Positions 33,098 to 41,621 of a stretch of 64,000 nt of DNA are shown here, in pieces; position 1 is the first letter of the stretch, and each line of letters begins with the position of its first letter. Source of the stretch: Streptomyces chromofuscus (GTDB lineage Bacteria; Actinomycetota; Actinomycetes; Streptomycetales; Streptomycetaceae); NCBI RefSeq assembly GCF_015160875.1, contig NZ_CP063374.1, positions 1,488,001-1,552,000 on the forward strand. The letters run 5' to 3'. The position numbers and the translations under genes were made by a program. The notes under the pieces are model-generated. The model was not told the origin of the DNA. It did not search any database and saw only the letters and a program-made list of their open reading frames with translations.

Positions 33098-34137
33098 TTG
33101 GCACCTTCCTTCACCAGCAGCGGCGCGTCGTCCGCGGCGCCGAGCACGTCGATCTGCAGGCCCTGTTCGCGCAGGAAGCCGATCGGCACGACGTTGTCCT
33201 CGTAGCGGCCGGGCAGTTCGATGCGCATCCGGCCGACCTGGAGGCCGCCGACGGTGTCGATGGCGGCGCCGAGGATGGAGATGTCGATGTTGTAGGTGCG
33301 GGCCAGCTGGGAGATGACGGGCTGGGTGGCCGACTCGCCGTGGAAGGTGACGTCGAGGACGGTGCGGTCGTCCGCGGAGGCCTCGCCGCCCACCGGGAAG
33401 AGCGCGGCGGCCAGCTCGGAGCCCGGGGTGGCGAGCAGCTCGGCGACCGTGCCGGACTCGACGATGCGGCCCTTGTCCATGAGGGCGGCCGAGTCGCAGA
33501 TGCTCTTGACGACGTCCATCTCGTGCGTGATGAGCAGGACCGTCAGGCCGAGTTGCTGGTTCAGGTCGCGCAGCAGCTGCAGGATCGAGCGGGTGGTCTC
33601 CGGGTCGAGGGCACTGGTGGCCTCGTCGGAGAGCAGCACCTTGGGGTCGCCGGCCAGGGCGCGGGCGATGCCGACGCGCTGTTTCTGGCCGCCGGAGAGC
33701 TGGGCGGGGTAGGCCTTGGCCTTGTCGGCGAGGCCGACGAGGTCGAGCAGTTCGAGCGCCCTGCGGGAACGTTCCTTCCCCGCCTTGCCGAGGATTTCGA
33801 GCGGCAGCTCGACGTTGTCCTGCACGGTCCGCGAGGACAGCAGGTTGAAGTGCTGGAAGACCATGCCGATACGGCTGCGCGCCTGGCGCAGTTCCCGGCC
33901 CGCGCGCGGGCCGCGCCCGGCGAGGGCGGTGAGGTCCTGGCCCGCGACGGTGACCGTGCCGGAGGTGGGGCGCTCCAGGAGGTTGACGCAGCGGATGAGC
34001 GAGGACTTGCCGGCGCCGGACTGGCCGATGACGCCGTACACCTCGCCTTCACGGACGTGCAGATCGACGCCGTCGAGGGCGGTGACCTCGCGGCCGCGTG
34101 AGCGGTAGACCTTGGTCAGGCCCGATGTGGTGATCAC
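33094..34137 (-). CDS. metN: methionine ABC transporter ATPase
   Basis: A 347-aa ABC ATPase. Walker A GQSGAGKSSLIRC near 38, Q loop VFQHFNLLSS, signature LSGGQKQRVGIARAL near 150, Walker B VLLSDEATSALD, H-loop LITHEMDVVKSICD. The C-terminal 80 residues (about 265-347) form the NIL regulatory domain that binds methionine and inhibits transport. GTG start at 34137 (VITTSGLTKVYRS). First gene of the operon. No SAM riboswitch features were recognised upstream. Confidence 0.95.
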   Translation of the reverse strand: MITTSGLTKVYRSRGREVTALDGVDLHVREGEVYGVIGQSGAGKSSLIRCVNLLERPTSGTVTVAGQDLTALAGRGPRAGRELRQARSRIGMVFQHFNLLSSRTVQDNVELPLEILGKAGKERSRRALELLDLVGLADKAKAYPAQLSGGQKQRVGIARALAGDPKVLLSDEATSALDPETTRSILQLLRDLNQQLGLTVLLITHEMDVVKSICDSAALMDKGRIVESGTVAELLATPGSELAAALFPVGGEASADDRTVLDVTFHGESATQPVISQLARTYNIDISILGAAIDTVGGLQVGRMRIELPGRYEDNVVPIGFLREQGLQIDVLGAADDAPLLVKEGAK

Positions 34138-34456
34138 GTGGGTTTTCCGTCACTGTCGAGTACGCGGGCGTGGGTGTGCCCTGGTACGGGAGGAAGAGGT
34201 GCGCGGGGCAGGGGGGTCACGTACGGCGGAAGAGGTACGGACGTGCCACGGCGGCTCGCTTCGGGGCGCGAGGCTCAGGGGATGCGGGGGCCCTCTAGAA
34301 GGCGCACATTCGACGACACATACAGCGAGCACCGGGCGTCATAGTCGCCTCGGTCGCAGGAATGCGGCTGCTCGTCGTGGTCATGCGATCAGTAAAGCAG
34401 ACGTATGAAGTCGACCGGGAACCGCTGTCCGCATTGCGGACAGCGGTGGACGGTTC
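34138..34456. other. gene-free interval of about 320 bp upstream of metN
   Basis: It holds the metN promoter region and the terminator of the HAD gene (34421-34447). I compared it with my memory of SAM-I, SAM-II and SAM-IV consensus elements and saw no match. A short plus-strand ORF (from 34362) runs into HAD antisense and is not credible. Confidence 0.5.
34421..34447 (-). terminator. terminator of the HAD hydrolase gene
   Basis: ACCGCTGTCCGC at 34421-34432 pairs perfectly with GCGGACAGCGGT at 34436-34447, 3-nt loop. It starts 10 bp past the stop of the minus-strand gene ending at 34457. Confidence 0.8.
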
Positions 34457-35107
34457 TCAGCGGCGGGCGGAGAGCTCCACGCCGTCGGCGGTGACCAGCA
34501 CGGACACGGCCGACAGGTCCTCGACCACGAGGTCGGCGGTCAGTTCGTGGGCGGGGTGGGTTGTGGTCAAGGCCACGGTGGTCATCCCCGCGGCGCGGCC
34601 GGCCCGGAGTCCGGCGGGCGCGTCCTCGAAGACGACGCATTCCGCCGGGTCGACGCCCAGCGCGCGGGCGGCCAGCAGATAGGGCTCGGGGTCGGGCTTG
34701 CCGCGCGTGACGTCGTCGGCGGCGACCAGGGTCTTGGGGAGGATGCCGACGGCGTCCAGGCGGGCCTCGGCCAGGCGACGGGTGGCCGAGGTGACGACGG
34801 CCCAGCGGTCGGCGGGCAGGGCGGTGAGGAGGTCGCGGGTGCCGGGAAGCAGGTGCACGCCCCCGTTGGCCACGTCCTCCACCTCCAGCGTCTCGATCCG
34901 CGCCACGGCCTCCGGCACGACCTCGGGCGGCAGCAGGTCCGCGGCTGCCTCGGCCGCGGTCCGGCCGTGCAGTTCGACCCGCGCGAAGCGTTCCGCGGTG
35001 ATGCCGTACTCGCCGGCCCAGCGGGTCCAGCAGCGGCGCACGGACGCGAGGGAGGAGACCAGGGTGCCGTCGTTGTCGAACAGGAGTGCCTGTGCGCGGA
35101 TCTTCAT
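34457..35107 (-). CDS. HAD-superfamily hydrolase (sugar-phosphatase-like)
   Basis: A 216-aa HAD phosphatase, subfamily IA variant 3. Motif I is LLFDNDGTLVSS near residue 10 (the second Asp in DxD-G-T is the acid/base). Motif II is VVTSATRRLAEARL near 105, motif III GKPDPEPYLLAARAL near 140, and motif IV VFEDAPAGLRAGRAAGM. It resembles sugar-phosphate or phosphoglycolate phosphatases. Start ATG 35107 (MKIRAQALLF). Divergent from the 119-aa membrane protein gene. Confidence 0.9.
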   Translation of the reverse strand: MKIRAQALLFDNDGTLVSSLASVRRCWTRWAGEYGITAERFARVELHGRTAAEAAADLLPPEVVPEAVARIETLEVEDVANGGVHLLPGTRDLLTALPADRWAVVTSATRRLAEARLDAVGILPKTLVAADDVTRGKPDPEPYLLAARALGVDPAECVVFEDAPAGLRAGRAAGMTTVALTTTHPAHELTADLVVEDLSAVSVLVTADGVELSARR

Positions 35108-35176
35108 GCCCTCGACCCTACGGGGCACCCCGGGGGCGGCGGCATCAGGTCTTTTGGCCCGTAATAGGGTCGCCCC

Positions 35177-35536
35177 ATGCTTGATGCCCTGACGGTGGCG
35201 ATCGCGGTCGCCGCGCTGCTGCTCGCCGCGTGGTGCGGCTGGGCCGCCTACCGGGACCAGCCGACCAAGGACTGGCACTTCATCGGGATGGCCGTGGTGT
35301 CGGTGCTGGCGCTGGTCCAGCTGGTGGTCGGCGTCGTGCAGCTGGCGCGGGGCGAGAAGCCGGAGCAGGGGACGACCATCTTCGTGGCGTACCTGCTGGG
35401 GGCGTTCGCGTGCGTCCCGGCCGCGGGGTTCATGTCGCTGGCCGAGCGGTCCAAGTGGGGCTCGGTGACGGTGGCCGCCGGCGGTGTGGTGCTGGCCGTC
35501 CTGGAGGTGCGGCTCCATGACATCTGGGGAGGCTGA
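35177..35536 (+). CDS. hypothetical membrane protein (119 aa, four helices)
   Basis: Predicted helices at about 4-24 (LTVAIAVAALLLAAWCGWAA), 35-57, 66-86 (IFVAYLLGAFACVPAAGFMS) and 94-110. Loops are short and the ends are unremarkable. No family recognised. The next gene begins 1-20 bp on, on the same strand, so the two form an operon, and the partners may be a two-subunit membrane complex. Confidence 0.78.
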   Translation: MLDALTVAIAVAALLLAAWCGWAAYRDQPTKDWHFIGMAVVSVLALVQLVVGVVQLARGEKPEQGTTIFVAYLLGAFACVPAAGFMSLAERSKWGSVTVAAGGVVLAVLEVRLHDIWGG

Positions 35537-35537
35537 G

Positions 35538-35966
35538 GTGGCCACGACGGCCAGGACGCGGCTGATCAGCGGGCCCGGGGTGCTGCTCGTCTGGTTGTAC
35601 GGGGTGATGGTCGTCGGGGCCGTGTCGCGGTCCGTGTACCAGATCGCCACGGAGTTCGACCGGGCCCCGCTCGCCTACTCGCTGTCCGCGGTCGCCGGAG
35701 TCGTGTACGGGTTCATCACGTACACCCTGGTGCGGGGCGGGGAGACGGCCCGCAGGGCGGCGCAGGTCTGCTGCGCCGCCGAGTTGGCGGGTGTACTGGT
35801 CGTGGGCACGTGGACGCTGGTCGATCCCGGCGCCTTCCCGGACGCGACCGTCTGGTCCGACTTCGGCATGGGCTACTTGTTCATCCCGGTGCTGCTACCG
35901 GCTTCCGCTCTGTGGTGGTTGCGGAGGGCGCCCGGCAGGCAGGCCGGTACGGCCCCGCGCTCCTGA
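35538..35966 (+). CDS. hypothetical membrane protein (142 aa), operon partner
   Basis: Four predicted helices: GVLLVWLYGVMVVGAV, LAYSLSAVAGVVYGFITYTL, AAELAGVLVVGTWTLV and YLFIPVLLPASALWWL. GGGGAGG precedes the GTG at 35538, which I prefer; ATG 35517 with its own GGAGG is an alternative and would overlap the upstream gene by 20 bp. A 12-bp gap separates it from the convergent GNAT gene at 35979. Function unknown. Confidence 0.78.
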   Translation: MATTARTRLISGPGVLLVWLYGVMVVGAVSRSVYQIATEFDRAPLAYSLSAVAGVVYGFITYTLVRGGETARRAAQVCCAAELAGVLVVGTWTLVDPGAFPDATVWSDFGMGYLFIPVLLPASALWWLRRAPGRQAGTAPRS

Positions 35967-35978
35967 GGGGACGTCACC

Positions 35979-36476
35979 TCACGCCGTGGTGGCGTACGGG
36001 CCCGCCTGCTTCTCCAGGACGATCATGGGGACGCCGTCCGTGCCCTCGGACGTGCCCACCGTCTCGTACCCCACCTTGCGGTACAGGCGCAGGTTGCCCT
36101 CGCTGCGGTGGCCGGTGTGCAGGCGGAACTTCTTGGCGCCGCGCTGCTCGGCGAGGGCCGACTCCGCCGCGCGCAGGAGACGGGCGCCGATGCCGTGCCC
36201 CTGGAGGCGGGGGTGGACGCACAGGCGGGCGATGGAGGCCGCGCCGTCCTCGGTGACCGCGCCGCGCACCGAGCCGATCACCTCGTCGCCCAGCCGGGCC
36301 ACGAAGACGCAGTCCTCGGCGACCTCCCGGCGGACCGAGTCGAGGGTCTGCACGAGCGGGTCGATGCGGTAGTTGCCGTACAGCGCCGCCTCGCTCTGGA
36401 AGCACAGGTACTGAAGCTTGAAGATCTGCTCGACGTCCTGGTCGGTCGCCTCGGAGATGGTCACGCTCATGCCCAT
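35979..36476 (-). CDS. GNAT acetyltransferase
   Basis: A 165-aa single GNAT domain. VTISEATDQDVEQIFKLQYL opens the domain; ARLCVHPRLQGHGIGARLLRA is the acetyl-CoA-binding motif; KKFRLHTGHRSEGNLRLYRK and VGYETVGTSEG close it. Start ATG 36476 (MGMSVTIS), with GGGAGGCG nearby; ATG 36470 is possible. Substrate unknown. Confidence 0.87.
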   Translation of the reverse strand: MGMSVTISEATDQDVEQIFKLQYLCFQSEAALYGNYRIDPLVQTLDSVRREVAEDCVFVARLGDEVIGSVRGAVTEDGAASIARLCVHPRLQGHGIGARLLRAAESALAEQRGAKKFRLHTGHRSEGNLRLYRKVGYETVGTSEGTDGVPMIVLEKQAGPYATTA

Positions 36477-36520
36477 GTGTGCACGCCTCCCGCTCACCTG
36501 TCGCCTGTTGTCCCTCACTC

Positions 36521-37027
36521 CTATCCCCGTGCTCCGCGAGCCGCAACCTCCGCGGCGAGCAATCGCCGCAGACATCCCAGACATCTGGAACGTTCCGGCC
36601 CCAGACTGCCCTGTGAGATACCCAACTCCCCCGCGATCTCACGGTATGTGAGGTCCTTGGGGGACATCAGGGCTTCCAGGAGGGCCGGACAGCGGCCGGG
36701 CAGCCGGCGGACCGCCGCGCGCAGGGCACGGGCGCGCGTCGCGGCGAGGGCAAGCTGTTCGGGGGTGGGACCGGCCTCGTCGGCGGGATCGGTGTCGTAC
36801 GGCTGTTCGCATCGGGTCGTACGACGGGAACGGCGGGCCTCGAAGCGGACGGCGCGGCGCAGCCAGCGCTCGGGGTCGCGGGGCGGGCCGTCGGCGTCGA
36901 GGAGTTCCAAAAGGCGGAGCCAGACCGCCTGTTCCAGGTCGCCGGGCTCGGTGCCGGCGGCGTGCGCCTCGGCGGAGGCCTCGGCGGCGAGCAGAGGGCG
37001 CAGGGAGATGAGCAGGTCGTGCGTCAT
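36521..37027 (-). CDS. ECF-like RNA polymerase sigma factor
   Basis: A 168-aa sigma-70-family protein. A short region-2-like N-terminal half (GDLEQAVWLRLLELLDAD, then RWLRRAVRFEARR) is followed by region 4: AALRAAVRRLPGRCPALLEA-type sequence, then LTYREIAGELGISQGSLGPE (helix-turn-helix) and RCLGCLRRLLAAE. The GPxRxRCL form is typical of a Streptomyces ECF-like group. No anti-sigma gene lies beside it. Start ATG 37027 or GTG 37036. Confidence 0.85.
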   Translation of the reverse strand: MTHDLLISLRPLLAAEASAEAHAAGTEPGDLEQAVWLRLLELLDADGPPRDPERWLRRAVRFEARRSRRTTRCEQPYDTDPADEAGPTPEQLALAATRARALRAAVRRLPGRCPALLEALMSPKDLTYREIAGELGISQGSLGPERSRCLGCLRRLLAAEVAARGARG

Positions 37028-37041
37028 GTCCGGCACGACGC

Positions 37042-37073
37042 GGCCGCCCGGGCAGTGGGTTGCCCGGGCGGCC
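37042..37073 (-). terminator. terminator of the glycerophosphodiesterase gene
   Basis: GGCCGCCCGGGCA at 37042-37054 pairs perfectly with TGCCCGGGCGGCC at 37061-37073, 6-nt loop. It lies about 30 bp after the stop at 37104 and just before the sigma-factor start. Confidence 0.8.
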
Positions 37074-37103
37074 GGTTTGTCACCCCGACCGGGGTGAAGT
37101 GGT

Positions 37104-38276
37104 TCAGTTGTTGACGAAGTCCTCGCGGGCCAGCAGGGCGGTGTCCGGGTGGTCGGTGAAGATGCCGTCGATGCCGGTGGCGAAGTACGCCTTGCAGGCG
37201 CCGAAGACATCGCCGTAGCCGTCCGCGTCGGTGCCCTTGCGGAAGTCGGCGGGCAGGAACGGGTTCTCGTTGCGCAACGTGTAGGGGTGCAGCTTGAGGC
37301 CGACCTTGTGGGCGTCGGCGACGAGGGTGGTCGGCCGGGTGAGGTGGCCGGCGGCGTCCCGCGGGATGATCAGGTCCAGGGTGGGGCCGATGCCCTGGGC
37401 GTAGGAGGCGATCTCGCGCAGGCCGGCCGGCTTGACCAGGTCGGCGACGGTGCGCGGGTCACCGGTCTCGACGAAGTCCCAGGGACGGGTGCTCGCGCCG
37501 GACAGCAGCACCACGAGCGGGTTGTCGACCAGCTTGTGCAGGCGCTGGATGCTGGTCGGCTCGAAGGACTGCAGGATGACCGGCGAGTTCCAGCGGTCCT
37601 TGCGGTACTTGCGCAGCAGCTTGGCGACCCGCTCCTCCAGGGACAGGCCGAGCTTGCGGAAGTAGGTGGGGTGCTTGAGCTCCGGGTAGATCCAGACCTG
37701 CTTGCCGCGCAGCCGGGTCTGCTCGTCCTGCCACTGGAGCACCTCTTCGAAGGTGGGGATCTCCCAGCGGCCGTCGTAGAGGGTGTTGTGCGGGCGGTTG
37801 GCCGGGATGCGCTCGGTGGCGCGCAGGGTCTTCAGCTCGGCGAGGGTGAAGTCCTCGGTGAACCAGCCGGTGGTGGGCACGCCGTCGAGCGTCTTGGTCT
37901 TCTTGCGGTCGGCGAACTCGGGGTGGTCGGCGACGTCCGTGGTACCGCCGATCTCGGGCTCGTGCCGGCAGACGAGGTGACCGTCCTTGGTGGGCACCAG
38001 GTCGCCGGCCTCGACGATGTCGGCGCCCATGTCGAGGGCCAGCTGGTACGAGCCGAGGGTGTGCTCGGGACGGTAGCCGCTGGCGCCGCGGTGGCCGACG
38101 ATCGTCGGCACGGGCAGGCTCTCCATTCCTCGGCCTCCATGACGCGCATCGGCTCTCGCCGTGCCGGACAGACCGAGGACCGCTCCGCCCGCGCCGAGCA
38201 CGGCGGCCCCGAGGAGCGCCCGTCGCCCGGTGTGCGCCTGCTCCTGCGGCTGCTCGTTCGACTTCTGCGTACCCAT
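37104..38276 (-). CDS. glpQ: secreted glycerophosphodiester phosphodiesterase
   Basis: A 390-aa GDPD-family enzyme. A Tat-type signal is at the N-terminus (TGRRALLGAAVLGAGGAVLG, twin Arg near 18) with cleavage near SGTARA. The active site begins VGHRGASGYRPEHTLGSY (near 62), then DLVPTKDGHLVCRHEPEI. It hydrolyses glycerophosphodiesters outside the cell, giving glycerol 3-phosphate for P and C supply. In S. coelicolor glpQ1 and glpQ2 are PhoP-dependent (published), and a candidate PhoP operator lies about 245 bp upstream here. Start ATG 38276 (MGTQKSNEQP). Confidence 0.92.
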   Translation of the reverse strand: MGTQKSNEQPQEQAHTGRRALLGAAVLGAGGAVLGLSGTARADARHGGRGMESLPVPTIVGHRGASGYRPEHTLGSYQLALDMGADIVEAGDLVPTKDGHLVCRHEPEIGGTTDVADHPEFADRKKTKTLDGVPTTGWFTEDFTLAELKTLRATERIPANRPHNTLYDGRWEIPTFEEVLQWQDEQTRLRGKQVWIYPELKHPTYFRKLGLSLEERVAKLLRKYRKDRWNSPVILQSFEPTSIQRLHKLVDNPLVVLLSGASTRPWDFVETGDPRTVADLVKPAGLREIASYAQGIGPTLDLIIPRDAAGHLTRPTTLVADAHKVGLKLHPYTLRNENPFLPADFRKGTDADGYGDVFGACKAYFATGIDGIFTDHPDTALLAREDFVNN

Positions 38277-38654
38277 CAGCGGCCTCCCTGCCGTGCGTGT
38301 CGTTGTCGCTGGCAGATCGTAGGGGTGTCGACGTGTCAGCCGGGAGGCGTCATTTCGAACGCATGGATGACGACGGATGTCGTATGAGAACCGTAGGTCC
38401 GGCCGATGTGACGCATCGTCGGCTTCGAAGGTGAGCCACGGGGTAGCCGGTCGGTACGTCCCCGCGCGATGTCGGTCACAGCGTCGCCGCCGGGTTACGC
38501 GTAGGCTTCGGCACGCCACCGCAGGTGAACGCACGTCAACAGTGCGTAAGACCTCGGTGAACCCGGTGTCCCCGATGTGCGTCGGCCCGGGGGCCGCGAG
38601 TATCGTCCTCACCTGCACAGACTCATACCGCATCCCTTGACCACGGAGGGTCCG
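38277..38654. other. divergent intergenic region between glpQ and an acyltransferase
   Basis: About 380 bp without a gene. The acyltransferase frame is open from 38577, but its homology and RBS start at 38655. It contains the PhoP-like repeat cluster at 38520-38562 and otherwise no recognisable element. Confidence 0.6.
38520..38562 (-). promoter_or_regulatory. candidate PhoP (PHO-box) operator
   Basis: Read on the minus strand there are four direct-repeat-like units: GTTCACCGAGG (38552-38562), TCTTACGCACT, GTTGACGTGC and GTTCACCTGCG (38520-38530). The first and last match the Streptomyces PhoP 11-nt repeat pattern (GTTCA followed by pyrimidines, ending G/C-G) well; the middle two are weak and one is 10 nt. 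It lies 244 bp upstream of glpQ, a gene type known to be under PhoP control. Confidence 0.5.
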
Positions 38655-39329
38655 TTGTCCCGCTTCGCGCTCATCAAGGCAGTGCTCGGTCCGATCATGC
38701 GCCTGATGTTCCGCCCCCGGGTGGAGGGCGTGGAGCACATCCCGGGCGACGGCCCGGTGATCCTCGCCGGCAACCACCTCACGTTCATCGACTCGATGAT
38801 CCTGCCGCTGGTCTGCGACCGTCAGGTGTTCTTCATCGGCAAGGACGAGTACGTCACCGGCAAGGGCCTCAAGGGCCGGCTGATGGCCTGGTTCTTCACC
38901 GGCGTCGGCATGATCCCGGTCGACCGGGACGGCGGCAAGGGCGGGGTCGCGGCGCTGATGACCGGGCGGCGGATCCTGGAGGAGGGCAAGGTCTTCGGCA
39001 TCTACCCGGAGGGCACCCGCTCCCCCGACGGCCGTCTGTACCGGGGGCGCACCGGGATCGCCCGGCTCACCCTGATGACCGGTGCGCCCGTCGTGCCGTT
39101 CGCCATGATCGGCACGGACCGGATCCAGCCGGGCGGGGCCGGGTTCCCCCGGCCCGCCCGGGTGACGGTGCGCTTCGGTGCGGCGCTGGAGTTCTCCCGC
39201 TACGAGGGGATGGACCGGGACCGGTACGTGCTGCGGGCCGTGACGGACTCCGTGATGACCGAGGTCATGCGGCTGTCCGGGCAGGAGTATGTGGACATGT
39301 ACGCCACGAAGGCCAAGGAAGCGGCGTAG
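38655..39329 (+). CDS. 1-acyl-glycerol-3-phosphate acyltransferase (PlsC-like)
   Basis: A 224-aa acyltransferase. Motif I NHLTFIDSMI (HxxxxD), motif II GMIPVDRDGGKGG, motif III YPEGTRSPDGRLYRGRTG and motif IV VVPFAMIGTDRI are all present. It should add an acyl chain to lysophosphatidic acid in phospholipid synthesis; there is no signal peptide and only a short hydrophobic N-terminus. TTG start at 38655, with GGAGGG five bases before; a longer upstream frame has no homology. Confidence 0.88.
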   Translation: MSRFALIKAVLGPIMRLMFRPRVEGVEHIPGDGPVILAGNHLTFIDSMILPLVCDRQVFFIGKDEYVTGKGLKGRLMAWFFTGVGMIPVDRDGGKGGVAALMTGRRILEEGKVFGIYPEGTRSPDGRLYRGRTGIARLTLMTGAPVVPFAMIGTDRIQPGGAGFPRPARVTVRFGAALEFSRYEGMDRDRYVLRAVTDSVMTEVMRLSGQEYVDMYATKAKEAA

Positions 39330-39377
39330 CTCCGCTGGTTGCGCCGGGGGGTTGCGGGGGTGCGGGGGTCTCTCGGC

Positions 39378-39420
39378 TGCGGGTTCGTCCGGGCTGGTCG
39401 CGCAGTTCCCCGCGCCCCTG
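39378..39420. repeat. 43-nt dispersed Streptomyces repeat, copy 1
   Basis: The element TGCGGGTTCGTCCGGGCTGG is followed by TCGCGCAGTTCCCCGCGCCC and CTG. It lies in the intergenic stretch at the 3' ends of two convergent genes. A near-identical copy is at 42692-42734 (about 37 of 43 positions equal). Confidence 0.8.
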
Positions 39421-39458
39421 AAGGTCGGCTGTTCAGCCGTGCGTCCCATAGTCGGGGC

Positions 39459-40994
39459 TTACGCGTAGGGGTGCTCGGTGCCTTCCAAGTGCTGGTTGCG
39501 CAGCAGGAACCATGCCGCCACAGCCGCGCTCAGCAGGACCAGTGCGCCCACGCTCGACGCCAGGGTCAGGCCGTCGACGAAGGACTGGCGGGCCGCGTCC
39601 AGCAGCGCCTCGGACGTGGATGCGGGCAGGCCCGCGGCCGCCTCGACCGCTCCGCCCAGTGACTCGTGCGCGGCCTGCGGGGTGCCCGCCGGTGCGACGA
39701 AGTCCTTGTAGACGCCCGTCACGATCGAGCCGAGCAGGGCGATGCCGAGGGCGGCGCCGAGTTCGTACGCCGTCTCGGACACGGCCGACGCGGCGCCCGC
39801 CTGCTCCTTGGGCACGGACGCGAGGATGACGTCGGCGGTCACCGTGAACGAGAATCCGGCGCCGACCCCGACGACCAGCAGCGCCGCCCCGAGCAGCGGA
39901 TAGCCGGTGTGCTGCCCGATCAGGCCGAGCGCGCCCAGCGCCAGGCCGACCGCGGCGAGCCCGCCCGCCACCACGACCCGTACGGACCACCGGCGTGCCG
40001 CCCGCCCGGCGACCAGACCGGCCGCCACCGCGCCGAGGGCGGCGGGCAGTTCGGCCAGGCCCGCCTCGAAGGGCCGCCTGCCCTGCACCAGTTGCAGGAA
40101 CTGCGAGAGGAAGAAGACCAGGCCGGACATGCCGAGGACGGTCAGCAGGTCGGCGAGCACCGCGCCGCTGAAGCCGCGGTTGCGGAACAGGCGCATGTCG
40201 AGCAGCGGGGCCACCAGCGTGAGCTGACGCCGGACGAACCCGTACAGGGCGGCGGCACCCAGCAGGGCCGCGGCGAGGGTCTCCCCGGCGAATCCGTGCG
40301 TGGCGGCCTCCTTCACCGCGTACACCACGGCGATCATCCCGACCAGGGACAGCAGGACACTGAGCAGGTCCCAGGGGCCGGGGGCGGCGTTCTTCGACTC
40401 GGGCAGCAGCCTGCTGCCGACGAGGACGAGGACGGCCATCACGGGCAGGTTGATCAGGAAGACCGAGCCCCACCAGAAGTGCTCCAGCAGGAAGCCACCG
40501 GCGATCGGGCCGACCGCCGTACCGGCGGACGCGGTGGCGCCCCAGATGCCGATGGCGAGGCTGCGCTCACGCGGGTCGTGGAAGAGGTTGCGGATCAGGG
40601 CGAGGGTGGCCGGCATCAGGGTCGCGCCCGCGACGCCGAGCAGCGCCCGGGCCGCGATCAGCGTCTCCGGCGTGGTCGCGTAGGCGTTGAGCACGGACAC
40701 CGCGCCGAACGCCGTGGCGCCGACCAGCAGGATCCGCTTGCGGCCGATGCGGTCGCCGAGGCTGCCCATGGAGACCAGCAGACCGGCGATGACGAAGGAG
40801 TAGACGTCGCCGATCCACAGCAGTTGGGTGCCGGACGGGCCGAGGTCCTCCGATATGTACGGGGTCGCGAGTCCGAGCACGGTGGCGTCCACGGCCACCA
40901 GCAGCACGGCGAGCACGAGCACGGACAGCGCCAGCCAGCGGCCCGGGCGCTTCACCGCCTCGTTCGCGGTTGCCGGCTGCAGGGTGCTGGTCAT
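39459..40994 (-). CDS. MFS drug-efflux transporter (DHA2, 14 helices)
   Basis: A 511-aa MFS transporter. Motif A is SMGSLGDRIGRKRILLVG between helices 2 and 3; PYISEDLGPSGTQLLWIGDV precedes helix 2; motif C-like GVAGATLMPATLALIRNLFH and GPIAGGFLLEHFWWGSVFLI mark DHA2 (EmrB/QacA) members. It should be a proton-coupled exporter of lipophilic drugs. The start codon overlaps the stop of the upstream TetR gene (ATGA), so the repressor controls it. Confidence 0.92.
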   Translation of the reverse strand: MTSTLQPATANEAVKRPGRWLALSVLVLAVLLVAVDATVLGLATPYISEDLGPSGTQLLWIGDVYSFVIAGLLVSMGSLGDRIGRKRILLVGATAFGAVSVLNAYATTPETLIAARALLGVAGATLMPATLALIRNLFHDPRERSLAIGIWGATASAGTAVGPIAGGFLLEHFWWGSVFLINLPVMAVLVLVGSRLLPESKNAAPGPWDLLSVLLSLVGMIAVVYAVKEAATHGFAGETLAAALLGAAALYGFVRRQLTLVAPLLDMRLFRNRGFSGAVLADLLTVLGMSGLVFFLSQFLQLVQGRRPFEAGLAELPAALGAVAAGLVAGRAARRWSVRVVVAGGLAAVGLALGALGLIGQHTGYPLLGAALLVVGVGAGFSFTVTADVILASVPKEQAGAASAVSETAYELGAALGIALLGSIVTGVYKDFVAPAGTPQAAHESLGGAVEAAAGLPASTSEALLDAARQSFVDGLTLASSVGALVLLSAAVAAWFLLRNQHLEGTEHPYA

Positions 40995-41542
40995 GATTCC
41001 TCTCTCCGAGTCGCGCCGCCGAGCAACAGCTCGACGATCATGTGGGTGAAGTCGTTGGCGGCCACCCGGCCCTCCTGCACGGCCCAGGCACCGGAGGCCA
41101 TCAGGCCGTACAGCGCCTCGGTCAGCCATGCCGGGGTCAGGTCGATGCGGAACTCGCCACTCGCCTGGCCGCGCCGGAACAGGGCGGCGATCCGGGCGTC
41201 GAGCCGGGCCCAGCCCTCGTTCTGCTCCTCACCCTCGAACAGCTGGTTCTCGGTGTAGAGGAAGGAGAGGAGTCCGGCGGCGGGCTCGATCTCGCGCACC
41301 AGGCGCCGTACGGCGTCACTCGCGCCGCCCTCGTCCAGGCGGGCCGCCTCGAGCGCGGCCTCGCACTCGGCGATACCGAGCGCCTCCAGTGCCCGGACCA
41401 GCGCGTCGCGCCCGGCGAAGTGGCGGTGCAGCGTGGCCCGGCTGATCCCGGCGGCCTTGGCGACCTCGTCCATGGTCGCGGTGGATTTGCGGGTCAGCAG
41501 GGCTGCGGCGGTGCGCAGGACGTGTTCACGATCGACGGCCAT
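40991..41542 (-). CDS. TetR-family repressor of the adjacent MFS exporter
   Basis: A 183-aa regulator. The N-terminal HTH is complete: VLRTAAALLTRKSTATMDEV and AKAAGISRATLHRHFAGRDA (residues about 8-50). The C-terminal effector domain is divergent, as usual. It overlaps the MFS gene by 4 bp and lies 18 bp from a TetR-type palindrome, so autoregulation is expected. Ligand unknown. Confidence 0.92.
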   Translation of the reverse strand: MAVDREHVLRTAAALLTRKSTATMDEVAKAAGISRATLHRHFAGRDALVRALEALGIAECEAALEAARLDEGGASDAVRRLVREIEPAAGLLSFLYTENQLFEGEEQNEGWARLDARIAALFRRGQASGEFRIDLTPAWLTEALYGLMASGAWAVQEGRVAANDFTHMIVELLLGGATRREES

Positions 41543-41560
41543 GAGACAACAATAACCCAA

Positions 41561-41580
41561 GTGAGACATCTATGTCTCAC
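41561..41580 (-). promoter_or_regulatory. TetR operator palindrome
   Basis: GTGAGACAT at 41561-41569 and ATGTCTCAC at 41572-41580 are exact inverted repeats with a 2-bp spacer. It lies 18 bp upstream of the TetR start codon, where it would block its own promoter and the MFS gene behind it. A second partial half-site (GTGACTCAC) follows at about 41591. Confidence 0.75.
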
Positions 41581-41621
41581 ACTGGGCATGCGTGACTCAC
41601 AATGCGTGCTCCAGGCGGGTC

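Noticed and set aside
34138..34456. SAM riboswitch upstream of metNIQ
   Set aside because: No SAM-I, SAM-II or SAM-IV conserved core was recognised; only the neighbouring gene's terminator is clear.
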